The notes below the pieces were generated by a model, which saw nothing but the letters and a program-made list of their open reading frames with translations, was not told the DNA's origin and ran no database searches. A stretch of DNA of 21,449 bases. Origin: a virus. A program made the position numbers and the translations under genes. Location of the stretch: positions 1-21,449 of IMG/VR virus record IMGVR_UViG_3300034073_004691, one strand, 5' to 3'. Each line of letters begins with the position of its first letter. Within the stretch, counting starts at the first letter, position 1. This document shows, in pieces, positions 15,443 to 21,449 of this stretch.

Positions 15443-15850
15443 ATGGCTATCACCACAACTATTAGCCAAAAGGAGCTCGAGCGAGTTGCGGCGTTAGTCT
15501 ATGAGGGAGAAACATTGAAGGTGATGCTGTGCAATGTAGCATCAACTGGTTACACAGCTCAAAGTACTGTCGCCAATTGGCAGTCAGCGGAATTAGCTAG
15601 CGCCAATGGCTATGTCCGGTATTCAGAAGTAATCGCAACTGGTTCATACAGCGCGGTCAATGGAAGATATGAATTGCCTTCGATTGATGCCGAGTTCACG
15701 GCGTCAGGTGTCGGCTATAGCTATGATCGGGTAGTTTTGTATATCGATGGCGCCACTTATCCACATAGCATCCTGGCTGAATCTCCCAATATCGTCCTGT
15801 CTCCGGGGCAGACTCAAACCTATAGACTGAATTTGAACACCGACGACTGA
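15443..15850 (+). CDS. small virion appendage protein, copy 2
   Basis: 135 aa from ATG at 15443; a TTG at 15434 would add three residues but overlaps the previous stop, and MAIT at the ATG mirrors the neighbour. Layout parallels copy 1: LKVMLCNVASTGYTAQ, NGYVRYSEVIATGSY, DAEFTASGVGYSYDRVVLYI, then PNIVLSPGQTQTYRL. The shared order suggests an ancient duplication although identity is low. GRYELPSIDAEF and VVLYID are strongly patterned beta strands. Likely a structural partner of copy 1 in the tail tip. Only one TGA and four bases separate it from the 533-aa gene, so the three are one operon. Confidence 0.55.
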   Translation: MAITTTISQKELERVAALVYEGETLKVMLCNVASTGYTAQSTVANWQSAELASANGYVRYSEVIATGSYSAVNGRYELPSIDAEFTASGVGYSYDRVVLYIDGATYPHSILAESPNIVLSPGQTQTYRLNLNTDD

Positions 15851-15854
15851 CGGC

Positions 15855-17456
15855 ATGGATGTCAATATTAATGTTGATGCCAGAATCGGAGCATTGCTGA
15901 ATAAAAGCCGCCAAACGACACAGGTTAATCGACAAGCGGCTCAAGAAAGCAGTAGCAAAAAAAAAGTTGAGGCCCAAGCCTCTCAGAAGCGTCAGGAAAA
16001 ATTGCGGTCCGAAGGCAGAGACGCAAGCGGGAGTCAAGCGAATCGTCCCGCAGCACTTCAAAGCTTTCAAAAGCAAAAGCCGGCGGCCTACAGACCAGTT
16101 GAATCTTTATTTGTAAATGGAATTGGTATCCAGGAATTTTTTCCTATTGGAAATGCAAATGGTCAGCAAAACAGATTGAGAATATCTGTGCCTAGCAACA
16201 ATGCTATTGTATTCGATGCGGGATATATCCCGTACTCCTCTGATCAATTAAATGGCCCAACTGCGTACTGGTTTACCGATAGTTCAGTCGCCGGTTACAC
16301 GAGTTTTTGTAATGGAACTTCCAGCTTCTGGAGCTTGACACCATGGCCAAATCTAACGGTAGTTTCCAGCCCACCAACATCTCAAACGTATTATACTATT
16401 TATATTAGAGAGCTTTATTTCTATAGCTCCTCGCCGGAAAACGAAAGCATGTCAGTGCTTTTGCCAGTTAATAGCGGAAAGGCTGTATATTGTTTTCATC
16501 GCATGGTATTAAGCCTGTGGAACCATCACTTCTTTGTTGTTCAGCAAGTGAACACCTGGAATCCATCTACCGGGTTTACTACTGGTCCGGCAGAGTTGGC
16601 CCAGCAATCAACCGAATCAATGGAGCCCCAGATCGAAAGGACCAGTTTCTGCTGCTTAGTTGGCGTGAACACAGCAAAACCAACGCAACAAAGCTTAAAG
16701 GCGGAATCAGACGTCATGGAAATTGAGGTTCCAGGCCAACTAGAACAAGCCTTCCAAAGACTGATCCCAGCACCTAATTTAAACGTAGTAAATCAAACCA
16801 TAAATCTTGGTAATTTGATGACAGCAAGTTACCAGGACAAGGTTTTTACCTATTCATCCACAAATGACTCTGCTGCCGTAAATACCGCATTTGAGTACTC
16901 TGATCCAACCATTCTGATCTCGTATGGTCAATATTATGACTGGGGCAATAGATCGTATTCATTTGCCTCTATTGATGAGCCGATTCGCGGATCATTTACT
17001 CCAGCGATATACACGCTATTACTGGATTATCAAAACGGGCTCGACAGCTCTGATCCGGCAAGTCGAGACTATTCGGATGTAGCTTCCGAGTATGATCTGC
17101 CACAGGTAAAATTTGTCTATACTTATGTAGATTTCTCCGAAACTCAGGATCCCGAGACCGGGAACTCTGTAATATCAATTGTCAGCGAACCAATGAAAGG
17201 TATGCCAGAAAGCACTGATTCTGATATTACAGAGCTTTTATACGCCAATCCAAAATATAAAGTCGTTGAGCTGCAAGAGCCACAAGAATTCGATGTATAC
17301 CCGGTTGAATCCGAGGAAATTGGACCAGGATCATATGGAGCATCCTTTTTCCAGGTAATGCCATGGGTGAGCTGGGGTTCTCAAGACTATCGCAATCAAA
17401 AACTACAAGCACTGGGATTTAATCCATCAAGCTTAAGCTTCCCAGCTATGCCGTAA
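15855..17456 (+). CDS. 533-aa putative tail-tip virion protein
   Basis: The N-terminus (about 10-75) is very polar, with K/R/Q/S runs (SSSKKKVEAQASQKRQEKLR) and probably a disordered or coiled linker. The rest is a large beta-rich body with many aromatic residues (YYTIYIRELYFYSSS, ILISYGQYYDWGNRSYSF, GSYGASFFQVMPWVSWG), as in virion surface proteins. I do not recognise a family. Position after the small appendage genes and before the scaffold points to a tail-tip or fibre-associated structural protein. Codon use is like the tape measure, not like the capsid gene, so it is probably a low-copy component. Confidence 0.5.
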   Translation: MDVNINVDARIGALLNKSRQTTQVNRQAAQESSSKKKVEAQASQKRQEKLRSEGRDASGSQANRPAALQSFQKQKPAAYRPVESLFVNGIGIQEFFPIGNANGQQNRLRISVPSNNAIVFDAGYIPYSSDQLNGPTAYWFTDSSVAGYTSFCNGTSSFWSLTPWPNLTVVSSPPTSQTYYTIYIRELYFYSSSPENESMSVLLPVNSGKAVYCFHRMVLSLWNHHFFVVQQVNTWNPSTGFTTGPAELAQQSTESMEPQIERTSFCCLVGVNTAKPTQQSLKAESDVMEIEVPGQLEQAFQRLIPAPNLNVVNQTINLGNLMTASYQDKVFTYSSTNDSAAVNTAFEYSDPTILISYGQYYDWGNRSYSFASIDEPIRGSFTPAIYTLLLDYQNGLDSSDPASRDYSDVASEYDLPQVKFVYTYVDFSETQDPETGNSVISIVSEPMKGMPESTDSDITELLYANPKYKVVELQEPQEFDVYPVESEEIGPGSYGASFFQVMPWVSWGSQDYRNQKLQALGFNPSSLSFPAMP

Positions 17457-17480
17457 GAATGCCAGCATCTTCGCAGTGGA

Positions 17481-17489
17481 GGAATCCTG
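17481..17489 (+). promoter_or_regulatory. GGAATCCTG element
   Basis: Weak member of the recurrent motif, similar to GGTATCCTG at 20251. Hexamer AATCCT ends 22 bases before the ATG at 17511. TACAAT (17493-17498) is an alternative -10. Confidence 0.25.
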
Positions 17490-17510
17490 TATTACAATTA
17501 TCGCAAAACA

Positions 17511-17642
17511 ATGGCTGACAGTTCCACAAATGATCTATCATCGCTCTTGGAGCGAGCAAAAATACAAATTAATTTAGGTAGGTACTACTTCCTCAGACAG
17601 GCATCAGACAAGAAGCTCATCGATAAAATCGTTAACAAATAA
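17511..17642 (+). CDS. 43-aa hypothetical protein
   Basis: ATG at 17511 to TAA at 17642. The product is a compact helical protein: DLSSLLERAKIQINLGRYYF then LRQASDKKLIDKIVNK, basic towards the end. It lies alone in the gap between the last tail gene and the scaffold, with promoter-like elements on both sides. Its amphipathic helix pattern (LLERAKIQINL) and complete start-to-stop reading argue for a real gene, but it is short and has no clear Shine-Dalgarno sequence. No family recognised. Confidence 0.45.
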   Translation: MADSSTNDLSSLLERAKIQINLGRYYFLRQASDKKLIDKIVNK

Positions 17643-17647
17643 AAATA

Positions 17648-17656
17648 GGCATACTA
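17648..17656 (+). promoter_or_regulatory. GGCATACTA -10-like element before scaffold
   Basis: Clear match to the recurrent motif (hexamer CATACT 17650-17655), 37 bases before the ATG at 17693. Between it and the ATG is a hairpin GAGGCG-AGA-CGCCTC (17669-17683) that ends nine bases before the start codon and could modulate initiation. Confidence 0.45.
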
Positions 17657-17692
17657 CTGCGCAATTTCGAGGCGAGACGCCTCATTCGTTAC

Positions 17693-18439
17693 ATGCCTGA
17701 CAACCAAGCATCGGCATCCGAGATGGACGCCAATCAACAAGGTGACAGCCAGCAAATGGATGATCAGCTCAATAGCAATGGTGATCTGATCCCAAAGGCC
17801 GAGGTCGACAACCTGCTCAAGGCCCTGAAGGCGGAGCGGGAGTCACGCAAGGCCTACGAGAAGGAAGTGCGTGAAAAGTCGGCGCAACTTGAGAAGTTTG
17901 CGGAGATTAACCCGAACGAGTACCGTCGCCTCCAGGAAGAGGCTGCAATTGCCGAGCGCGAGCGTTTGGCCGCCGAAGAGCGGACCTCCCTACTGGAGGA
18001 AAAGTACGGCTCACAGGCCGCCGAGGCCAACAAAAAGGCTGAACAGTACCAGGTCGAGCTCAAAGAGTTCCGCAAGCGCTACGCCCTGGAGAAGGTCTTC
18101 TTCGCTGCCGGTGGACGTCCTGACGCTGCCGACGGTGTGTCCTTTTTTGACATGCTGGCCGATCGCCTTGGTAGCAGCTTCCGGTTGGAGCCAAATGGCG
18201 CAATTACTGTCATTGATTCGAACGGCGATCCCGTCCTTGACGCTGACACCGGCAAGCGCATTGCGCCCGAGGAGTACCTGGGTGGCTTTAAAAATCACCC
18301 AATTTATGGCACGTTCTTCCGGGGTGCTAAGGGCTCTGGTGCTGGCGTCGGCTTCGGCGGCACCGATGCAAGCGGCATGCCGACCGAGGACCTGTCCAGC
18401 CTGAGTGCTGATGCGCTATTCGAGCGGGCGTTTGGTTGA
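17693..18439 (+). CDS. capsid scaffolding protein
   Basis: 248 aa. Polar D/N/Q/S N-terminus, then a long charged coiled coil (about residues 35-130: LLKALKAERESRKAYEKEV, LQEEAAIAERERLAAEER, ELKEFRKRYALEKVFFAAGG). The C-terminal third is globular, with ITVIDSNGDPVLDADTG, EEYLGGFKNHPIYG and a Gly-rich linker, ending LSADALFERAFG. Coiled coil plus C-terminal capsid-binding helix directly before the capsid gene is the usual form of phage scaffolds, which template procapsid assembly. Codon use is rich in C/G endings like the capsid gene. No protease motif is seen. The stop codon overlaps a palindrome and a terminator follows. Confidence 0.82.
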   Translation: MPDNQASASEMDANQQGDSQQMDDQLNSNGDLIPKAEVDNLLKALKAERESRKAYEKEVREKSAQLEKFAEINPNEYRRLQEEAAIAERERLAAEERTSLLEEKYGSQAAEANKKAEQYQVELKEFRKRYALEKVFFAAGGRPDAADGVSFFDMLADRLGSSFRLEPNGAITVIDSNGDPVLDADTGKRIAPEEYLGGFKNHPIYGTFFRGAKGSGAGVGFGGTDASGMPTEDLSSLSADALFERAFG

Positions 18440-18473
18440 TTCGCTATTCGCGAATAACGAATGCATCATGATG
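18439..18473 (+). repeat. palindromes after scaffold gene
   Basis: 18439-18462 is a 24-base palindrome with one mismatched pair (ATTCGCTATTCG against CGAATAACGAAT), centred on CGCG. 18464-18473 is a perfect palindrome, CATCATGATG. They lie between the stop codon and the terminator stem and could be a protein-binding site or an extra RNA hairpin. Confidence 0.6.
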
Positions 18474-18496
18474 AGGCTTCGGCCTCATTTTTTTTA
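18471..18496 (+). terminator. Rho-independent terminator after scaffold
   Basis: ATGAGGC (18471-18477), TTCG tetraloop, GCCTCAT (18482-18488), then a run of T. Confidence 0.85.
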
Positions 18497-18673
18497 CCAA
18501 AATACAGTTATATCGGGTTAAATATTGTCCATTAGGTATACTAGGGAGAAAAGATACCCTAAGTACCGCAGTCGAGAAGACAAGGTTCCAGGGTGTCGAG
18601 TCGAATTACTGCGTGATGCAAGTGTCGGCAAAATCACCCATCTTTCTTTGTCCCTTTTTCCTGAGGTATCACA
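18497..18673 (+). promoter_or_regulatory. long leader of the capsid gene
   Basis: GGTATACTA (18535-18543), the best motif match, lies 131 bases before the ATG, so the mRNA should have an unusually long 5' leader. Around it TAGGTAT and ATACCCTA form an imperfect inverted repeat. CGCAGT (18567-18572) can pair with ACTGCG (18608-18613), extended inside by CGA/TCG. A pyrimidine-rich tract precedes GAGGT (18663-18667), a good Shine-Dalgarno sequence six bases from the ATG and the only strong one in the window. No convincing ORF is seen in the leader. Confidence 0.6.
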
Positions 18674-19585
18674 ATGGGCCTTAGTCTCGTTGAAGCCAAG
18701 AAGCATAGCCGCAATCCCCAAGAGCTGGCTGTCATTACCGAGCTCGCCGCCGGTCCCCTGCTGAGCACCCTGCCTTTCCGCGAAGTCCAAGGCTCTGGCC
18801 TGTTCTGGAAGCGTGAAGAGTCGCTGGGCGACGTGGGTTTCCGTGCCTACAACGATAGCTATGATGAGAGCTATGGCGAGGTGCGCCAGTACAGCGAAGC
18901 CCTGAAGCTGTTCGGTGGCGACATCAAGGTTGACCGCGCCATCGTCGATCTCGAGGGTGCCCAAGCTCGTGCCTTCCAGGTTCAGTCGAAGGTTCGTGCA
19001 ATGCGTCTCGCCTTCGAAGGCCTGTTCTTCAATGGCGATTCCAACAGCACCGCTGCCGAGTTCGACGGTCTGAGCCTACGTCTGCCCGCTGCCCAGGCCG
19101 GTACCCACTCCCAGATCATCGCTAACGCCGGTTCGGCCGCTGCCCTGGATCTGAACAAGCTCGATGAAGCCATCGACGCTGTTGACGCCCAAGGCGGTCA
19201 GAAGTACCTGCTGATGTCGAAGTCGGCTCGTCGTCACCTGAGTGCCGTGGCTCGCGCCAGCAACCAGGTCGACATCATGCGCTCCGAGTTCGGTGGTCAG
19301 CAACTGGTGTACGGCGGCCTGCCCGTGCTGGAAGTTGACCGCGACCATAAGAACGTCAAGATCCTGGACAGCAACGCTGCCGACCAGTCGATCTATGTCG
19401 TGTCCTTCGGCAATGATCATCTGACCGGCATCCAGAACGGCGGTCCTCAGGTCCGTGACCTGGGAGAAGCCACTGATTCGCCGACCCTGGTGACCCGCGT
19501 GGAATGGTACTGCGGTGTGGCGATGATCAATGGCCGCAGCGCTGCTCGCCTGACCAAAGTCAACGCGAACGCCACCCCTGCCTGA
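18674..19585 (+). CDS. major capsid protein, HK97 fold
   Basis: 303 aa. N-terminal region PLLSTLPFREVQGSGLFWKRE, then VGFRAYNDSYDESYG, LFGGDIKVDRAIVD, the FFNGD motif at about 118-122 with FDGLSLRL just after, YLLMSKSARRHLSAVAR, VYGGLPVLEVDRD, and C-terminal IYVVSFGNDHL and VRDLGEATDSPTLVTRVEW. This series is typical of HK97-fold capsid proteins without a long delta domain; the scaffold is a separate gene. It forms the icosahedral shell. Strong codon bias to GGC, GCC, CTG and CGT, a strong Shine-Dalgarno sequence, its own promoter-like element and a strong terminator all indicate very high expression as a single-gene unit. Being downstream of the tail genes is unusual. Confidence 0.9.
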   Translation: MGLSLVEAKKHSRNPQELAVITELAAGPLLSTLPFREVQGSGLFWKREESLGDVGFRAYNDSYDESYGEVRQYSEALKLFGGDIKVDRAIVDLEGAQARAFQVQSKVRAMRLAFEGLFFNGDSNSTAAEFDGLSLRLPAAQAGTHSQIIANAGSAAALDLNKLDEAIDAVDAQGGQKYLLMSKSARRHLSAVARASNQVDIMRSEFGGQQLVYGGLPVLEVDRDHKNVKILDSNAADQSIYVVSFGNDHLTGIQNGGPQVRDLGEATDSPTLVTRVEWYCGVAMINGRSAARLTKVNANATPA

Positions 19586-19591
19586 TGAAAA

Positions 19592-19638
19592 TCCAGTCCA
19601 CGACTGGAATTACAAGGGGCTTCGGCCCCTTCTTTTTT
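19592..19638 (+). terminator. Rho-independent terminator after capsid gene
   Basis: A first hairpin TCCAGTC-CAC-GACTGGA (19592-19608) is followed by AAGGGGC (19614-19620), TTCG loop, GCCCCTT (19625-19631) and a C then six T (19633-19638). Confidence 0.88.
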
Positions 19639-19665
19639 GTCTGCAATGGCTATCTCGAGTGGTCC

Positions 19666-19674
19666 GGTATACTA
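19666..19674 (+). promoter_or_regulatory. GGTATACTA -10-like element
   Basis: Identical over nine bases to the capsid element at 18535-18543. Hexamer TATACT 19668-19673 ends 26 bases before ATG 19700, which favours that start over 19646 for the HNH gene. Confidence 0.45.
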
Positions 19675-19699
19675 CGCTAGATGCACTGAGCTCCAATCA

Positions 19700-20236
19700 A
19701 TGAAGTTGCCGATAGCCTTGCCGCACATCAGCGTCCTGCAAGAAGCCTTTGAGCTTGATCCCTCCATACCGCATGGACTGCGCTGGAAGGTCAGGGCCGC
19801 CAGGAATACGATTGTTGGGGACCCGGCCGGCAGAAAGCATCAAAATGGCTACTGGGAAGTAAGGCTAAATAAAGTATTGTTTAAAACTTCAAGAATTGTG
19901 TACAAGATGTATAACAATGGAGAAGATCCTGGCTGGCACGAGATTGACCATATAGATCGCAACAAGGATAATAATGATGGTCAAAATTTGATTTTGGCAA
20001 CCAGGGCCGAGCAGAACTGTAACAAAGCCCCGATCAGTGCCAGCGGTTTTCGCAATGTCACTCACGATAGGCGAGATTCCAAGCGAAGAGCTCCATGGAT
20101 CGCAGCAGTAAAAAGCAAAGGATTTGGCAAATTTCTTGGATACTACAAAAGTCCTTACGAAGCGGCGATCGCCGCCATTGCTTACAAAAGGGAAATGGGT
20201 TTGCGATACGAATATGCCCCCGCAGGAACGATGTAG
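19700..20236 (+). CDS. HNH endonuclease with AP2-like DNA-binding domain
   Basis: 178 aa from ATG 19700. An ATG at 19646 (196 aa) or TTG 19637 is possible, but they start inside or next to the terminator and upstream of the promoter-like element. N-terminal HISVLQEAFELDPSIPHGLRW and AGRKHQNGYWEVRLNKVLF are the NUMOD-like strands before the nuclease. HNH core: W79-H-E-I-D83-H84-I-D-R-N88-K-D-N91-N92. C-terminal residues about 114-172 (SGFRNVTHDRR, PWIAAVKSKG, FLGYYKSPYEAAIAAIAYK) match the AP2/ERF-like fold found in homing endonucleases. Free-standing between capsid and fibre genes, probably a mobile nuclease. Key residues look intact. Confidence 0.88.
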   Translation: MKLPIALPHISVLQEAFELDPSIPHGLRWKVRAARNTIVGDPAGRKHQNGYWEVRLNKVLFKTSRIVYKMYNNGEDPGWHEIDHIDRNKDNNDGQNLILATRAEQNCNKAPISASGFRNVTHDRRDSKRRAPWIAAVKSKGFGKFLGYYKSPYEAAIAAIAYKREMGLRYEYAPAGTM

Positions 20237-20250
20237 GTTCGTTTGTACAT

Positions 20251-20259
20251 GGTATCCTG
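20251..20259 (+). promoter_or_regulatory. GGTATCCTG element before fibre gene
   Basis: TGGTATCCTG: hexamer TATCCT 20253-20258, 39 bases before the ATG at 20298. An AGGA lies at 20269-20272 but is too far from the start to act as a normal Shine-Dalgarno sequence. Confidence 0.35.
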
Positions 20260-20297
20260 TTATCACACAGGAAAACTAGCAGGTATAGCCGGCCAGC

Positions 20298-21449
20298 ATG
20301 ATCACGTCGTCGTCGGACATCTATCGCTCCTTAGCGGCCGACGCGCTGATCAGTGCCATCGCGAAGGTACGAATCGTTGAGGGTGCGCCTTCCCTCAGGC
20401 CCGAAGATGGCGCTGTTATTTACATCTCCAAGTATCCTCAAGACAGCGAGTTTGAAGCGACCTGGTTCGTTTGGATCATTGACTTTGACAATGAACCACT
20501 AGACATTATTGTCAGCCAGATTCGCAGAACATATCCATCTTTCCAGGTTCTCGAGAGTGGTCCGATCCTGAAGGGGTCGCTGTCTGAAGTTAAGACTACC
20601 AGGACCGAGCTTGCCCCCGTAAAGCCCAAGCCGGTTTCGATTGAGCCATATCTCCAAAAGATCGAGGAGCGATTCGAGGAGCTCAGGGAATCCATTGATG
20701 ACCGGATGCTGCTGGTTAATTCCGGCAGGCCTGGCCGCGATGGCAAGGACGGCAAAGACGGTCGCCCCGGTCGGGATGGTCGCGCCGGCAGGGATCTGGT
20801 AGCGACGGACGCGAACCTGGATGATCTGAAAGACGTTGCAGTTTCTGATGCAAGAAAGGGCAACGTTTTGATGTATGATGGCGACACGTGGGTCGCAAAA
20901 TTTCTCGAGCAGCGATATTCCCCCGGCAGCGGCTTAACACAAACTGAATTGAACATCCTTGAGGGGATGGCCGAAGGTGGCGAGCCGATGGGGCACGCTG
21001 ACAGGACAGAAAGCATCATGACTTTTGATGATGCATCCAGGACCCTGACGATTGCTCCTGTCAACGACAATTTCAAGGTCTGGATCAAATCGAAGCGATT
21101 CGTCATCGATCAACCGCAATCGGTGCAAATTCCTGACGAGACCGGTCTGTATTTCATCTATTTCAGCGAAACAGGTCAACTGGCATACCAAGAGGATTAT
21201 TTTACATGGGAATCCGAGGCGCCCACTGCATATATCTATTGGGATGCCGACGCTAATGTGGCCCCATACTTCGCCGATGAACGGCACGGAATTGTTCTTG
21301 ACTGGCAGACGCACGAGTATCTACATAGGACCCGTGGAGCCGTACTGGCCAATGGATTTGCCATTTCAAATTATATCTTAAACGGCACCGGGGCGGACGA
21401 CGCCGATGCGCAATTCAACCTGAGTGGCGGTACCTTCTTTGACGAAGAC
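20298..21449 (+). CDS. tail fibre-like protein with collagen repeat, 3' end missing
   Basis: Open from ATG 20298 to the window end (384 codons, no stop), so the gene continues. Residues 1-105 form an alpha/beta N-terminal domain (GAVIYISKYPQDSEF, ATWFVWIIDFDNEPL, VLESGPILKGSL), probably for attachment to the virion. A helix-rich linker follows (YLQKIEERFEELRESIDDR). Residues 143-166 are eight Gly-X-Y triplets (GRPGRDGKDGKD...), a collagen-like triple helix. Then come LVATDANLDDLKDVAV and a beta domain (MTFDDASRTLTIAPVNDN, LYFIYFSETGQLAYQEDYF) seen in tail fibres. Trimeric collagen shafts are frequent in phage fibres, so this is likely a receptor-binding fibre or whisker. Receptor domain would lie beyond the window. 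Confidence 0.75.
   Translation, partial: MITSSSDIYRSLAADALISAIAKVRIVEGAPSLRPEDGAVIYISKYPQDSEFEATWFVWIIDFDNEPLDIIVSQIRRTYPSFQVLESGPILKGSLSEVKTTRTELAPVKPKPVSIEPYLQKIEERFEELRESIDDRMLLVNSGRPGRDGKDGKDGRPGRDGRAGRDLVATDANLDDLKDVAVSDARKGNVLMYDGDTWVAKFLEQRYSPGSGLTQTELNILEGMAEGGEPMGHADRTESIMTFDDASRTLTIAPVNDNFKVWIKSKRFVIDQPQSVQIPDETGLYFIYFSETGQLAYQEDYFTWESEAPTAYIYWDADANVAPYFADERHGIVLDWQTHEYLHRTRGAVLANGFAISNYILNGTGADDADAQFNLSGGTFFDED

Noticed and set aside
17871-18404. 177-aa plus-strand ORF within the scaffold gene
   Set aside because: +1-type shadow rich in R, S and P; the scaffold frame has coherent coiled coil and codon use.
18439-18462. Phage attachment site
   Set aside because: There is no integrase or tRNA gene in the window and no second copy of the palindrome.
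18525-18764. 79-aa ORF spanning the capsid leader
   Set aside because: Would start at a TTG on the promoter-like element and overlap the capsid start; sequence is not protein-like.
20438-21106. 222-aa minus-strand ORF
   Set aside because: Antisense to the fibre gene; its P/S/R repeat is only the complement of the collagen triplets.

Overview
The window looks like part of the virion-structure region of a long-tailed (siphovirus-type) double-stranded DNA phage. It holds head-to-tail connector candidates, a tail-completion protein, tail assembly chaperones with a -1 frameshift signal, a tail tube protein with a C-terminal tube-like fold, a 1961-residue tape measure, distal tail and hub proteins, a scaffold, an HK97-fold capsid protein and a collagen-containing fibre. 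Two free-standing HNH endonucleases are inserted among them. The mixture of families, the HNH types and the connector sequences recall phages of unicellular cyanobacteria, but nothing here proves the host. No terminase, portal, integrase, tRNA or replication gene is visible.

Layout. 1-331: a small minus-strand unit, a 61-aa protein followed one base later by a 32-aa single-membrane-span protein. 332-507: a divergent control region with three head-to-tail 34-bp repeats. 508-2136: connector and neck genes with a zinc-ribbon microprotein. 2173-3356: chaperones G and G-T. 3333-3746 (minus): HNH endonuclease. 3889-5255: tail terminator candidate and tail tube gene. 5353-14945: tape measure, distal tail protein and hub as one overlapping operon. 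15010-17456: two small paralogue-like appendage proteins and a 533-aa virion protein. 17511-17642: a 43-aa ORF. 17693-18439 scaffold, 18674-19585 major capsid protein, 19700-20236 HNH-AP2 endonuclease, and from 20298 a collagen-like fibre gene that runs off the window.

Expression. Genes that overlap or abut have no control signal of their own. Almost every gene preceded by a gap has a short element resembling GGYAWACTA (a -10-like hexamer with a G two bases before it), usually 22-39 bases before the start codon. No consistent -35 box is seen. Strong hairpin-plus-T-run terminators follow the tail tube, scaffold and capsid genes. These three genes also use visibly more C/G-ending codons than the tape measure, as expected for the most abundant virion proteins.

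All calls come from reading the sequence by eye. Family names are from recognised motifs, not database searches.
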